DNA of 19,342 bases from JBBKWJ01 sp037968895 (GCA_037968895.1 JBBKWJ010000207.1:1-19342); one strand, 5' to 3'. Numbered from the stretch's first letter, positions 1-8,245 are shown. Numbers and translations are program-made. The notes: generated by a model from the sequence alone, not told the origin.

Positions 1-411
1 CAGTATCGCGATTGGGGGATCCCGCTCGGTCGCAGGTTCCGGTCGTTGAAGCTTCTTTTCCAACTTCGCCTCGATGGCCTTGAAGCGATCCAAACCAGGC
101 TCCGTCGAGACATTGCCAATGCTCAGTGGTTTGCGGCGCAGGTTGACGCCGCTCCTGGTTGGTCTGTGCTCGCCCCAGTCAGTCTGCAGACGGTATGCGT
201 ACGCTACGACCCAGGGTCGATGAGTGCGACCGAACTCGATGACTTCACGCTTCGCTGGGCTCGAGAGATCAACGACTCTGGCGCCGCATTCGTGACGCCC
301 TCGGTGCTCGAAGGAAGCTGGATGGTGCGAGTCTCGGTTGGCGTTGAGGGCACTGAGCGAGACGACGTCGCTCGGCTGTGGTCGCTCATGAACGAGGCGG
401 TAAACAAGTGA
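1..411 (+). CDS. PLP-dependent amino-acid decarboxylase (group II, aromatic-L-amino-acid type), C-terminal part
   Basis: This is the 3' end of a gene whose start lies before the window; the frame is open from base 1 and ends at TGA 409-411. The first visible residues, YRDWGIPLGRRFRSLKLLF, match the conserved segment of pyridoxal-phosphate group II decarboxylases (aromatic amino acid, tyrosine and glutamate decarboxylase family) near the start of the small C-terminal domain. The rest (ending WMVRVSVGVEGTERDDV...) fits that domain. The PLP lysine and the catalytic core lie upstream and cannot be inspected, so the substrate is unknown; these enzymes are cytosolic and release CO2 from amino acids to make amines. 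A TTG at 46 is not the real start, because the family-conserved residues continue upstream of it. The stop overlaps the next gene's GTG by four bases (GTGA), which implies translational coupling with the amidohydrolase. Confidence 0.85.
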   Translation, partial: QYRDWGIPLGRRFRSLKLLFQLRLDGLEAIQTRLRRDIANAQWFAAQVDAAPGWSVLAPVSLQTVCVRYDPGSMSATELDDFTLRWAREINDSGAAFVTPSVLEGSWMVRVSVGVEGTERDDVARLWSLMNEAVNK

Positions 412-1706
412 GCCTCGCCCACCGCTACCTATGCCACCGACTGCTGCTCCCTGATTTGTCAGTCTGCAACGACGCCGCACTTGACGTCGATGCGGCCGGT
501 CGTATCACCTACGCCGGCAGCGCCGCAGCAGCCGATCCCGCCGAGACGACGGTGACGCAACTTCGCGGGCTGGTGATGCCAGGCCTCGTCAACACGCACT
601 GCCACACGCCGATGACCATCATTCGCTCCGCGGGCGACGGTCTTAACCTCCATGATTGGCTCAATACCGAAATTTGGCCCCGCGAAGGCAGGCTCACACC
701 AGAGCACGTCTACTGGGGCCAAGCGCTTGGCATGGGCGAGATGCTTCGCTCTGGGATCACGACCACGTGTGAGATGTATCTGTTTGAAGATCCGGTCATT
801 GAGGCAACGCGAGACATCGGCGCCAGGCTGGTCACCACACCCGGCATGATCGACGCGCTGCATGGCGACGACTTCGCGGGGCGAGTGCAGGAACTCGTCG
901 ATCTCCACGCAAAGTGGCACAATCCTGACGACGGCGTATCAATTGGATTCGGCCCGCACAGCCCATACACACTGACGCCTGAGCATCTTAAGATGGTGGC
1001 CGACGCAGCAATAGAGCTCGACGCCCTGTTCAACATCCATCTCGAAGAGACCGAAGCCGAGCGAGCCGCCGTTGTCGACACGCACGGGAAGACAGCTACC
1101 CAGCTGCTGGCCGACCTCGGGGCCCTCGATGCGAAAGTGCTCGCCGCCCATGGTGTCTGGCTCGGTGAGGACGACCTTAAGCTCCTCGGCCAAGCCGGAG
1201 CGGCGGTTACACACTGCCCTGCGTCTAATCTGAAGCTCGGGTCTGGCTTTGCCGACGTACGAGCATGGAAAGATGCTGGCGTGATTGCTGCGCTCGGTAC
1301 AGACGGTCCGGCCTCAAACGACAGTCTCGACCTCTGGTACGAGATGAAGCTGGCGCCTGGACTTGCCCGAGGGTTGCACCGCGATCCGGGCGCACTGTCG
1401 ACGGGTGATGCGTTCAAGATGGCAACCGTCGATGGGGCTAAGGCGCTCGGGCTCGGCGACGTTGGCGCCCTTGAGGTCGGCTATCACGCCGACTTCATCT
1501 GTATCGATCTGAACGACCCGGCTCTGCAGCCGGCCCTCGACGATGCGGAGCTGCTCGCTCACCTCGTGTTTAGCGGATCAGGGCGAGCGGTTACCGACGT
1601 ATGGGTGGCAGGACGCCAAGTTGTAGCAGATGGCGTCCCGACCATGATCGACCTTGATCGGGTCAACCGCGAGTTCCGCCGCCTGGCCCCAACCCTCCTG
1701 CCCTAA
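408..1706 (+). CDS. mtaD: Amidohydrolase, 5'-methylthioadenosine/S-adenosylhomocysteine deaminase family
   Basis: This is a probable zinc-dependent cytosolic deaminase of the MtaD/SAH deaminase/TrzN-AtzA superfamily branch, 432 residues, the usual family length. Visible metal and active-site residues, numbered from GTG 408, are H64 and H66 in NTHCHTPM, H211 and E214 in HLEE, H248 in AHGVW and D299 in GTDGPASND. Known family members convert methylthioadenosine, S-adenosylhomocysteine or adenosine to the inosine analogue plus ammonia. A GTG at 408 is preferred over the further upstream in-frame start at 378, because 378 would run 34 bases into the decarboxylase and GTG 408 gives the common 4-base overlap. 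The convergent neighbour is a purine-nucleoside-type ABC importer, which supports a nucleoside substrate. Guanine or triazine deaminase-like activity cannot be excluded from sequence alone. Family assignment is firm; the exact substrate and the symbol are inference. Confidence 0.9.
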   Translation: MSLAHRYLCHRLLLPDLSVCNDAALDVDAAGRITYAGSAAAADPAETTVTQLRGLVMPGLVNTHCHTPMTIIRSAGDGLNLHDWLNTEIWPREGRLTPEHVYWGQALGMGEMLRSGITTTCEMYLFEDPVIEATRDIGARLVTTPGMIDALHGDDFAGRVQELVDLHAKWHNPDDGVSIGFGPHSPYTLTPEHLKMVADAAIELDALFNIHLEETEAERAAVVDTHGKTATQLLADLGALDAKVLAAHGVWLGEDDLKLLGQAGAAVTHCPASNLKLGSGFADVRAWKDAGVIAALGTDGPASNDSLDLWYEMKLAPGLARGLHRDPGALSTGDAFKMATVDGAKALGLGDVGALEVGYHADFICIDLNDPALQPALDDAELLAHLVFSGSGRAVTDVWVAGRQVVADGVPTMIDLDRVNREFRRLAPTLLP

Positions 1707-1707
1707 C

Positions 1708-1740
1708 AATTAGTTCACGTACCAGGTACGTGAACTAATT
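1708..1740. terminator. Palindrome between convergent genes, probable bidirectional terminator
   Basis: The 35-base gap between two convergent stop codons (TAA ending at 1706, TAA starting at 1742 on the other strand) is almost entirely one inverted repeat. Arm AATTAGTTCACGTAC (1708-1722) is perfectly complementary to GTACGTGAACTAATT (1726-1740), and C1723/G1725 can also face each other around A1724. RNA from either strand would form a stem of 15 pairs or more whose outer part is A/U-rich. That fits a shared transcription stop, although there is no long uninterrupted U tract. A regulator-binding palindrome is the alternative. Confidence 0.7.
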
Positions 1741-1741
1741 C

Positions 1742-3037
1742 TTAGGTTTCGCCGCGCCGATATGGCTTGCCTGCTGCCGCTGGCGGCCTCAGCCTCTGGG
1801 CGAAGAACACCAACACCAGCAGCACGAGGACGTACGGCATCGTATTTGGTAGCCACGCGGGCGCCGTGTCGGTGGTGGCGAACCAGATGATGCAAATTAC
1901 CGCCAAGACGCCAGCAATGCCCGAATCGGCGTAGACGCCGCGTCGGGCCGACCAGATCACCACCGCGATGAGCCCGATAGCGATGACGAGGAGCAGGGCG
2001 CGAACGCTGGTTCCTCTGAGGTCCTGCAAGGACAACGCCAGGGGATAGGCGAACAAGATTGCGCCGGCAAAGACGCCTCGAGCTCGCCAGTTACCAAAGA
2101 TGAGGGCGGCGAGCGCAATGAACCCTCGGGCCGCTGTCTGGTTCTGTCGGTAGAGGCCGGTGAGCTCCATCACGATGAATGCACCAGCGAGTCCCGCAAG
2201 CGCACCACTGACAATGACACCGAGATACTTGTAGCGATAGATGTTGACACCAAGTGATTCGCCAGCCGTCGGTCGCTCACCTGCGATTCGAAGCCGTAGC
2301 CCAGTGCGGGTTCGATAGATAATGAACGTCGTCAACGGAATCATCGCGAGCGCAAGGAGCGTAAACCACCTCGTCTGGGCAAATGGTCCTCGGATGAGGC
2401 CTGCCGCGTCACTTAAAAAGAACCAGCTCTTTTCCTCGATACTGCCGAGCAGGTCGGGCGATTTCCAGCTACCGATCTTGCCACCAGCAAGGAATGGCAA
2501 TGTGAAATCGCCGAGACCGTCGACATGGGGTGATTGAGTGGCCGAGCCACCCTTGTAACCCTGAAAGATGTTCTCTGAGAGATAGCGGGCAAGACCGGGC
2601 GCCAAGATATTGATTGCGACACCCGAGATGATGTGGTCGACGCCAAACTGTACGGTTGCGATGGCGTGCAGGAGGCCGCCAAAGGCACCGCCGAGCGCAC
2701 CGGCGATAAGCCCACCCCAGGGACCAAAGTGGTAGGCGCCAAAGGCGCCGCACCAGGTTCCCATGATCATCATGCCTTCGAGGCCAATGTTGACCACACC
2801 AGCACGCTCGGAGAAGAGTCCGCCGAGGCCCGCGAGTAGAATCGGAATCGACCATTTGAGGGCGGATGACGAAAGTGGCGAAGATGTCAGCAATGTCGTG
2901 TTGGTGAATTGACCCACCGAGGACATTACGAAGATTCCTACCGCGGCGTATGTCGCCCACTTGAGCCAAGCTGGCTGGTTGGCCCAGCCACTGAGAGGCT
3001 TGTTGACTGGGGGTGCAACAGGGGAGGTGACGGTCAT
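1742..3037 (-). CDS. BMP-type nucleoside ABC transporter, second permease (NupQ/YufQ type)
   Basis: This integral membrane permease has 431 residues and many hydrophobic segments. The segment GLFSERAGVVNIGLEGMM, roughly residues 76-93, is the hallmark of the BPD_transp_2 permeases that pair with BMP-family binding proteins (Bacillus NupQ/YufQ, streptococcal and treponemal equivalents). The protein is longer than the usual 300-330 residues. The extra length lies in a probable external loop around residues 155-220 (rich in Gly, Ser and Lys) and in a hydrophobic C-terminal extension after about residue 345 that adds two or three segments and ends in a basic tail. Its ATG overlaps the stop of the first permease by four bases (ATGA), so translation is probably coupled. 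It should form a heterodimeric channel with that permease for nucleoside import. Family is certain; the substrate comes from relatives, not from residues here. Confidence 0.93.
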   Translation of the reverse strand: MTVTSPVAPPVNKPLSGWANQPAWLKWATYAAVGIFVMSSVGQFTNTTLLTSSPLSSSALKWSIPILLAGLGGLFSERAGVVNIGLEGMMIMGTWCGAFGAYHFGPWGGLIAGALGGAFGGLLHAIATVQFGVDHIISGVAINILAPGLARYLSENIFQGYKGGSATQSPHVDGLGDFTLPFLAGGKIGSWKSPDLLGSIEEKSWFFLSDAAGLIRGPFAQTRWFTLLALAMIPLTTFIIYRTRTGLRLRIAGERPTAGESLGVNIYRYKYLGVIVSGALAGLAGAFIVMELTGLYRQNQTAARGFIALAALIFGNWRARGVFAGAILFAYPLALSLQDLRGTSVRALLLVIAIGLIAVVIWSARRGVYADSGIAGVLAVICIIWFATTDTAPAWLPNTMPYVLVLLVLVFFAQRLRPPAAAGKPYRRGET

Positions 3038-4143
3038 GCGGTTACTCCTGTCGTGAGTGAGGCACTCTTCACTTCTTCACGGAGTCGTATTCGGTTGACG
3101 ACCTCGTAGGCGATCACCGCGGCGAACAGAATTGTCGCCTGCATGATGACCACGATCTCTTTCGACGCCGTGCCAGAGAACTGGAGGATGCCAGCCGACG
3201 AGTCGAGAAAGGCGAACAGGAGGGCGGCAAACGCAATGCCGACCGGCTTGTTTCGGCCGAGAAGGGCCACGGCAATACCGAGGAAACCAAGTCCCTTCAC
3301 GAAGCCCTGATCATACGAGTGGTTGTTGCCGAGAATTTCGGGGAGTCCAACCAGACCAGCAATGACACCACCAATAATCATTGACATGAGCACCATTCGT
3401 TTAGGCGGAACGCCAGCGGCACGGGCCGCAAACGGGTTCATGCCACTCGCTCGCAGATCGAAGCCGAGTCGACTTCGATTTACCAGCAGGTGAAAGGCGA
3501 TTCCTACAAGAATCGCAATAGCCAGCATCCCAGTGAGTTTGCGGCCCTTTTGAATTTCACGAGTGAAGATCTCGACGAAACCGTTTAGGTCGGGAAGCCA
3601 GCCAGACTCGGCTAGTGCCGGTGTTCCTGCAGTGGTGGAGTTGGTGTCGTCGATGACGTATGGGTAGGCCGCGGCAATGATGCCGCTGGTCACGACGTAG
3701 TTGAGCATGATCGTACTGATGACTTCGTTGACGCCTCGCTCGGTCTTGAGGATGCCAGCCAAGCCGGCCCAGAGTCCGCCGACGACCATTGCGACCAGGA
3801 TAACCAGGCTGATGTGGAGCAGCCCTGGTAACACGACGTTGGCGCCGACGACGGCGGCAACGAAGGCCGCGAGCTGATATTGCCCCTCGACGCCAATGTT
3901 GAAAAGGTTCATTTTGAACCCGATAGCGGCGGCCACTCCGGAGAGGTAAAGGGGCGTAGCCCGGTTGAGCGTGTCGATTATGACCTCAAGCTTCACACCG
4001 TTCGTTAGCATTTCCGAGAATGCTTCAAGGGGATTGCTGCCCGAAGCAATAAGAACGAGCGAGGACACGAACAGCGCCACTAGGAGCGCTATCGCTGGAG
4101 CGGCGACCGCGAAAAGAATTCGCCGGCCGAGTGACATCGTCAT
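3034..4143 (-). CDS. BMP-type nucleoside ABC transporter, first permease (NupP/YufP type)
   Basis: This 369-residue inner-membrane permease has an N-terminal hydrophobic segment at about residues 9-31. The region ATPLYLSGVAAAIGFKMNLF followed by NIGVEGQYQLAAF (about residues 63-95) is the conserved cytoplasmic-loop signature of this permease family. A middle block reading LRASGMNPFAARAAGVP (about residues 231-247) is also conserved in relatives. The length is close to family average. The start ATG overlaps the TGA of the ATPase gene by four bases, and its own stop overlaps the next permease by four bases, so ATPase, permease and permease form one coupled unit. It would partner the second permease, the double ATPase and the BMP lipoprotein to import purine nucleosides. 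A second ATG two codons downstream is equally possible as start. Confidence 0.93.
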   Translation of the reverse strand: MTMSLGRRILFAVAAPAIALLVALFVSSLVLIASGSNPLEAFSEMLTNGVKLEVIIDTLNRATPLYLSGVAAAIGFKMNLFNIGVEGQYQLAAFVAAVVGANVVLPGLLHISLVILVAMVVGGLWAGLAGILKTERGVNEVISTIMLNYVVTSGIIAAAYPYVIDDTNSTTAGTPALAESGWLPDLNGFVEIFTREIQKGRKLTGMLAIAILVGIAFHLLVNRSRLGFDLRASGMNPFAARAAGVPPKRMVLMSMIIGGVIAGLVGLPEILGNNHSYDQGFVKGLGFLGIAVALLGRNKPVGIAFAALLFAFLDSSAGILQFSGTASKEIVVIMQATILFAAVIAYEVVNRIRLREEVKSASLTTGVTA

Positions 4144-5708
4144 GAAATTGTCTCGCTCTCTGCTGTCTCGGCGCCGTCGTTCTTGTCTGCGGCGCCAGTC
4201 ATATATTTACCGAGTTCCCGCGGCGTGACATTGGCAGGGTCGAGGGTTGCCACCAACGAGCCGTGAAACATCACCATGATGGTGTCTGACAGACCGATGA
4301 GCTCGTCGAGGTCGGCGGAGATAAGCAATGTCGCTAACCCCGCAGCTCGAGCATCGCGAAGCTTGTTCCATACGTCGGCCTGGGCGCCGACGTCGATGCC
4401 GCGGGTGGGGTGGGCTGCGATGAGGAACTTCGGATTGGAAGTCATTTCGCGGCCGATGATGAGTTTCTGCTGATTGCCACCAGACAATGCGTGCGCACTG
4501 ATCTCGGCATTTGGGCTTCGCACGTCGAAGATCTCGCGGATCTCGTCGGTCCGCTCCCGCGAGCCCGCTCGATCGATCCATGGCCCCTTGGAGAACGGCG
4601 CCATTGTCTGGTAGCCGAGAGCTGCGTTTTCCCAGAGCGGCGCAGTGAGTAGTAGGCCTTCCGTGTGTCGATCTTGCGGCACATAGGCCATGCCGTTCTC
4701 GCGGCGCTTACGCACGCTCCATTTGGCCATGTCTTCGCCGAGTAGTTCGATCTTGCCGCCGGTTATGGCTTGGACACCAATAAGCGCGTCGATGAGCTCG
4801 CTCTGACCGTTTCCTTCGATGCCCGCAATGCCGAGAATCTCGCCTTTTCGAATGGAGAACGAAACATCGTTGACGACGGGTCGCTCGTCTTCGTTGAGCA
4901 CAGTGACGCCAGCAACGTCAACCGCGACGACGTCGGTGATCGTTGACCCAGTGGTGTCTGGCGTTGGCAGCTCCGAACCAACCATCAGCTCTGCGAGATC
5001 GGATGCAGTAACGGAGTCAGCGGCGACGGTTGCGACGGTCTTGCCTCGTCGGATGACGGTGATCGTGTCGGCAATCTCCAATACTTCTTGGAGTTTGTGG
5101 TCGATGAAGATGATGGTTGAGCCATCTTGTTTCAGTTCGCGAAGGTTGCGGAAGAGTCCTTCCACCTCTTGGGGGACGAGCACTGCTGTTGGTTCGTCGA
5201 GAATGAGAATCTTGGCTCCTCGGTACAACACCTTGATGATCTCGACGCGCTGACGCTCGCCGACCTCGAGGGTCTCGACCAGGTCGTTGGGGTGCACAGT
5301 GAGGCCGTAAGCCTCGCCCACTTCGTGTAGGTGTTCGCTGGCTCCGGCGAAGTCGATAACGCCACCCGCCTTCAGCGCTCCGTGCTTCAGCGGCTCGCTA
5401 CCGAGGATGACGTTCTCAAGCACGGTCAGGTAGTCGGCCAGCATCGAGTGCTGATGCACCATGCCGATGCCTTTCTCGATGGCGTCGGTTGGCGAGCGGA
5501 AGACAACCTCTTCGCCGTTGACCCGCATGACGCCTTCGTCGGCGGGTTGCATGCCGTAGAGGATCTTCATGAGTGTCGACTTGCCGGCACCGTTCTCGCC
5601 ACAGATGGCGTGTATCTCGCCCTCTTGCACGGTGAAGTTAATGTTGTCGTTTGCGATGACGCCGGGAAAGCGTTTGGTAATACCGATGAGCTCAATTGCG
5701 GCGGGCAC
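4140..5708 (-). CDS. BMP-type nucleoside ABC transporter, double ATP-binding protein (NupO/YufO type)
   Basis: The protein carries two ABC domains in one chain of about 522 residues, as expected for sugar/nucleoside importers of the RbsA/NupO class. Domain 1 has Walker A GENGAGKST (about 37-45), Q-loop MVHQHSM, an atypical signature EVGERQR and Walker B ILILDEPTAVL. Domain 2, from about residue 260, has a degenerate Walker A GIEGNGQSE with Gln in place of Lys, signature LSGGNQQK, and AAHPTRGID where Walker B and D-loop would be. This asymmetry is normal for the family and implies one main hydrolytic site. I place the start at GTG 5708, because GGAGG (5718-5714) lies five bases before it; the in-frame GTG at 5714 is inside that ribosome-binding site. 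The gene follows the bmp terminator and is 4-base coupled to the first permease. Confidence 0.93.
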   Translation of the reverse strand: MPAAIELIGITKRFPGVIANDNINFTVQEGEIHAICGENGAGKSTLMKILYGMQPADEGVMRVNGEEVVFRSPTDAIEKGIGMVHQHSMLADYLTVLENVILGSEPLKHGALKAGGVIDFAGASEHLHEVGEAYGLTVHPNDLVETLEVGERQRVEIIKVLYRGAKILILDEPTAVLVPQEVEGLFRNLRELKQDGSTIIFIDHKLQEVLEIADTITVIRRGKTVATVAADSVTASDLAELMVGSELPTPDTTGSTITDVVAVDVAGVTVLNEDERPVVNDVSFSIRKGEILGIAGIEGNGQSELIDALIGVQAITGGKIELLGEDMAKWSVRKRRENGMAYVPQDRHTEGLLLTAPLWENAALGYQTMAPFSKGPWIDRAGSRERTDEIREIFDVRSPNAEISAHALSGGNQQKLIIGREMTSNPKFLIAAHPTRGIDVGAQADVWNKLRDARAAGLATLLISADLDELIGLSDTIMVMFHGSLVATLDPANVTPRELGKYMTGAADKNDGAETAESETIS

Positions 5709-5725
5709 GCGCACCTCCAGAGGGG

Positions 5726-5766
5726 AAAAACGAAAGGCGAGACCGGACAGTAGTCCGGTCTCGCCT
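5726..5766 (-). terminator. Rho-independent terminator between bmp and the transporter ATPase
   Basis: Read on the minus strand, a perfect 14-base stem AGGCGAGACCGGAC with a 4-base loop (bases 5749-5752) and its complement is followed directly by TTTCGTTTTT. This is a textbook intrinsic terminator located downstream of the bmp stop (5798) and upstream of the ATPase start. Partial read-through would give much more binding protein than membrane components, the usual stoichiometry for ABC importers. Confidence 0.85.
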
Positions 5767-5797
5767 GTTCGGTCATTTACAAACTAAGGATTTCTCG

Positions 5798-6889
5798 TTA
5801 CGGCGCCGTTGGAACAACGATGTCACCCGAAATGATCTGCTCCTTGAAGGCATCGAGATCAGCGGCGATGTCATCGACGAAGCCACCACTGGTTGAGTAG
5901 CCAACACCGTCGACCGAGAGGTCGTAGACCGTGTTGCCTGAAGCGAATGTGCCGTTGGCCTGGGCCTCGGTGATTTCGAAGACGGCAACGTCAACTCGCT
6001 TGAGCATCGAGGTCAGGATGTATTCCTGGACTGCCGCATCAGCGGTTGTGTATTGGTCGGAGTCAACACCGATGGCCCAAACCTTCGAGCCACTCGATTC
6101 TGACTGGCTCTTTGCTGCCTCGAAGAGGCCTACACCTGAAGCACCAGCAGCGTGGTAGATGATGTCGGCCCCGCCCTCGTACATGGCAATGGCAATTTCT
6201 TGCGCCCGGTCAGGGGCGATGAAGCCGTCGAAGTCAGGGAACTCAGTGATGTACTGCGAGGTGACTTCGATGTCAGGGTTGACGGCCTTGGCGCCAGCGA
6301 TGTAGCCAGCTTCGAACTTCTCGATGAGTCCGAAACCGGACACGCCACCGATGAAGCCGATGTGACCGGTTGTGCTCTTCATGGCCGCTGCTGCGCCCAC
6401 GAGGAATGAACCCTGCTCTTCAGCGAAGGTCAGGCCAGCAATGTTGTCGCCCCAAGGGACAGCGCCATTGTCGAAGTCGAGCATCGCGTCGTCAATGACG
6501 GCGAAGTTGGTGTCTGGGTTCTCGGCGGCGACAGCCTTGACGTCGTCGCCGAACAGGAAGCCGACGCCGATAACGAGATCGCTACCGTCGGCTTGGGTTT
6601 GCAGAATTGCGCCGCGGTCGGAACCGTCTGCGTTTGGCTCGACATCAGTGAAGGTGATGCCAAGATCTGCTTGGGCCTTCTCTATACCAGCGTAGGCCGA
6701 GTCGTTGAACGACTGGTCGCCTTTGCCACCGATGTCGTATGTCAGGCCGACGTTGAAGGATTCAACGGTCTCGCTTGAGCCGGCGTCTGACGTCCCGGCA
6801 TCGGTCGATTCGGCGTCTGACCCGCACGCTGCTGCGACGAGGCTTAAGACGGCGAGAAGTGAAAGCAATCGCTTCCATGATCGGTTCAT
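5798..6889 (-). CDS. bmpA: BMP-family nucleoside-binding lipoprotein (BmpA/PnrA type)
   Basis: This is a substrate-binding lipoprotein of 363 residues. A basic N-terminus (MNRSWKR) and hydrophobic core lead to VAAAC, with C22 as probable lipidated residue, followed by a flexible Asp/Ser/Gly/Thr-rich linker to about residue 44. The binding fold begins at FNVGLTYDIGGKGDQSFND, the family's ligand-site segment. YDLV-like strands, GGVSGFGLIEKFEAGYIAG, YHAAGASGVGLFEA and IGVDSDQY all match PnrA/BMP proteins, which bind purine nucleosides such as guanosine, adenosine and inosine. It is exported and anchored on the outer face of the membrane and delivers ligand to the downstream permeases. The ATG has a good ribosome-binding site (AGGAGAG, about five bases upstream). 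A strong terminator follows the gene. It is first in the operon and divergent from an anchored paralogue. Confidence 0.93.
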   Translation of the reverse strand: MNRSWKRLLSLLAVLSLVAAACGSDAESTDAGTSDAGSSETVESFNVGLTYDIGGKGDQSFNDSAYAGIEKAQADLGITFTDVEPNADGSDRGAILQTQADGSDLVIGVGFLFGDDVKAVAAENPDTNFAVIDDAMLDFDNGAVPWGDNIAGLTFAEEQGSFLVGAAAAMKSTTGHIGFIGGVSGFGLIEKFEAGYIAGAKAVNPDIEVTSQYITEFPDFDGFIAPDRAQEIAIAMYEGGADIIYHAAGASGVGLFEAAKSQSESSGSKVWAIGVDSDQYTTADAAVQEYILTSMLKRVDVAVFEITEAQANGTFASGNTVYDLSVDGVGYSTSGGFVDDIAADLDAFKEQIISGDIVVPTAP

Positions 6890-6918
6890 GGTCTCTCTCC
6901 TAAATAGGTTTGCTCGTA

Positions 6919-6935
6919 TGGGCGAAAACCGCCCA
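6919..6935 (-). promoter_or_regulatory. Small inverted repeat in the bmp upstream region
   Basis: The 201-base divergent region 6890-7090 contains TGGGCG (6919-6924) and CGCCCA (6930-6935) separated by five bases. It sits about 30 bases upstream of the bmp ATG, where an operator or a leader hairpin could lie. No U tract follows on the minus strand, so it is not an obvious terminator. I could not identify a convincing -35/-10 pair for either divergent gene here. Confidence 0.3.
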
Positions 6936-7090
6936 AAACGAAGTCGGCTGATCTTACACCGTCTGAAACGGCCATCGCGTCGACAACGTCTGAGGTGTTA
7001 CACATTTGACGAGTAAGCGTCACAGACACTTGCGGGCCGAACCATGGTCTTAGTGCTCAATTAACCGCTCTTTTGGCCGACTGGAGGGCA

Positions 7091-8245
7091 GTGAAATCTG
7101 TCCGTACTCCGTCGCGTGCTCTCAAGCGGCGCATCTTCGTATTATTTGCCGCCCTTGTGGCAGTTGGTGGGTTCGCGTATTGGCGTTCGTCGATCCCCGT
7201 CGAGCCGGAGGTGTTGGCTTTCGAAGAAGACGCACCAGAAGTTCCTGATCAGGTGTTTTTGCCATCAGATGCCGCGGCAGCCGCCTCGGCGATGGCGGCC
7301 GATCTCGATCTGGAAGGCACCTGTGGAACCGAAGGTTCGTATTGCATCGGCGTGGTGACAGGAATTGGCCGTGTCGATGACGGCGGGCTCAACGAGGTTG
7401 TCTGGAATTCGACGCTTGAATATGCCACGTCGACGGTTGGCGATGGCCCGAGGGTGCAGGTTGATCTTGTGGAGACTTCGCGTCTTGACGACCTGGCAGG
7501 AAATATCAAGATTCTGGCCGACGAGAAGTATGACCTCATCGTCACAATTGGATCTGAGGCTGCCGACGCCACGAATGATGCTGCACAGGCATACCCAGAG
7601 TCAGACTTCTTTGGTATTGACCAACAGGGCGATAGTTCGGTAGCTAACTACTTTGCGGCCACTGGGTCTGAAGTAGCCGCCGCGTCATCGGCGGTAGCGT
7701 TGGCCGCTGAGGCGTCGTCGACCGGGACCGTCGGTCTTGTGCTACCGACGGCAAACAACGAGTCGTACGATCTTTTTCTAGCTGGGGCAACAGAAGCTGC
7801 TCGCCAAGCGGGTGTCACATTGGTTGACGTTCGTCAGCCGACCCTGCGCTCAGGGCCTGCTGCGACCTGGGCGCCCGCACTTATCGGGAACCTTGTCGAC
7901 GACGGAGCCGATGTCGTCGTGGTCCTTGGCGTGGCCGATGCCGCTGGCGTGCTCGATGTGGTCGGCACATTCGATGGACTTCTCTGTGTCGGACATGGCG
8001 CGGATCGATGGACTTCCGCCAGCACCGCAAAGACGTGTCTCATTACAAGTGTCGTCCCCGAGTTCAGTGACCCCCTGATCAAGGCGATCAGTACTCTTCG
8101 CTCTGGGAAGTCTCTTCCGTCGCCACTCGTCGCTAATCTTGGTTTCGCCGAGTTCCGGCCAATTGGTTCTGAAGATGGCGTCGCCGACTCCGGGCAGACC
8201 TTCCCCGAACTCGAAACATTGGGCCAGGAACTATTGGGCGACTAG
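7091..8245 (+). CDS. Membrane-anchored BMP/PnrA-like substrate-binding protein
   Basis: This 384-residue protein has a basic N-terminus, one hydrophobic segment at about residues 14-32 and no lipobox cysteine, so it is probably a signal-anchored or secreted extracytoplasmic protein. The rest resembles the BMP family: IGVVTGIGRVDDGGLNEVVW aligns by eye with the first ligand-loop of the neighbouring lipoprotein, and YDLIVTIGSEAADATNDAA followed by YPESDFFGID aligns with its second strand region. The SFN triplet of classical members is GLN here, and the late IGVDSDQY block is degenerate (GHGADRWT), so ligand specificity has probably changed or been lost. Four cysteines could form disulfides. GTG 7091 is chosen because GGAGGG (7083-7088) stands just before it, although the spacing is short; TTG 7073 is an alternative. 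It may be an accessory receptor for the divergent importer. Function is inferred. Confidence 0.75.
   Translation: MKSVRTPSRALKRRIFVLFAALVAVGGFAYWRSSIPVEPEVLAFEEDAPEVPDQVFLPSDAAAAASAMAADLDLEGTCGTEGSYCIGVVTGIGRVDDGGLNEVVWNSTLEYATSTVGDGPRVQVDLVETSRLDDLAGNIKILADEKYDLIVTIGSEAADATNDAAQAYPESDFFGIDQQGDSSVANYFAATGSEVAAASSAVALAAEASSTGTVGLVLPTANNESYDLFLAGATEAARQAGVTLVDVRQPTLRSGPAATWAPALIGNLVDDGADVVVVLGVADAAGVLDVVGTFDGLLCVGHGADRWTSASTAKTCLITSVVPEFSDPLIKAISTLRSGKSLPSPLVANLGFAEFRPIGSEDGVADSGQTFPELETLGQELLGD

Noticed and set aside
46..411. TTG at 46 as start of a small stand-alone gene
   Set aside because: Family-conserved decarboxylase residues are encoded upstream of it to base 1, so this is the tail of a larger gene.
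710..1417. Long open frame of 235 codons on the minus strand
   Set aside because: It is antisense to the amidohydrolase, whose active-site motifs are all intact; the translation is Ser/Arg/Pro-rich without any recognisable motif, as expected for a shadow in GC-rich DNA.
4140..5708. Second ATP-binding domain with Gln instead of the Walker A lysine and AAHP where Walker B is expected
   Set aside because: This looks like a mutation but is the normal state of the second domain in this importer class.
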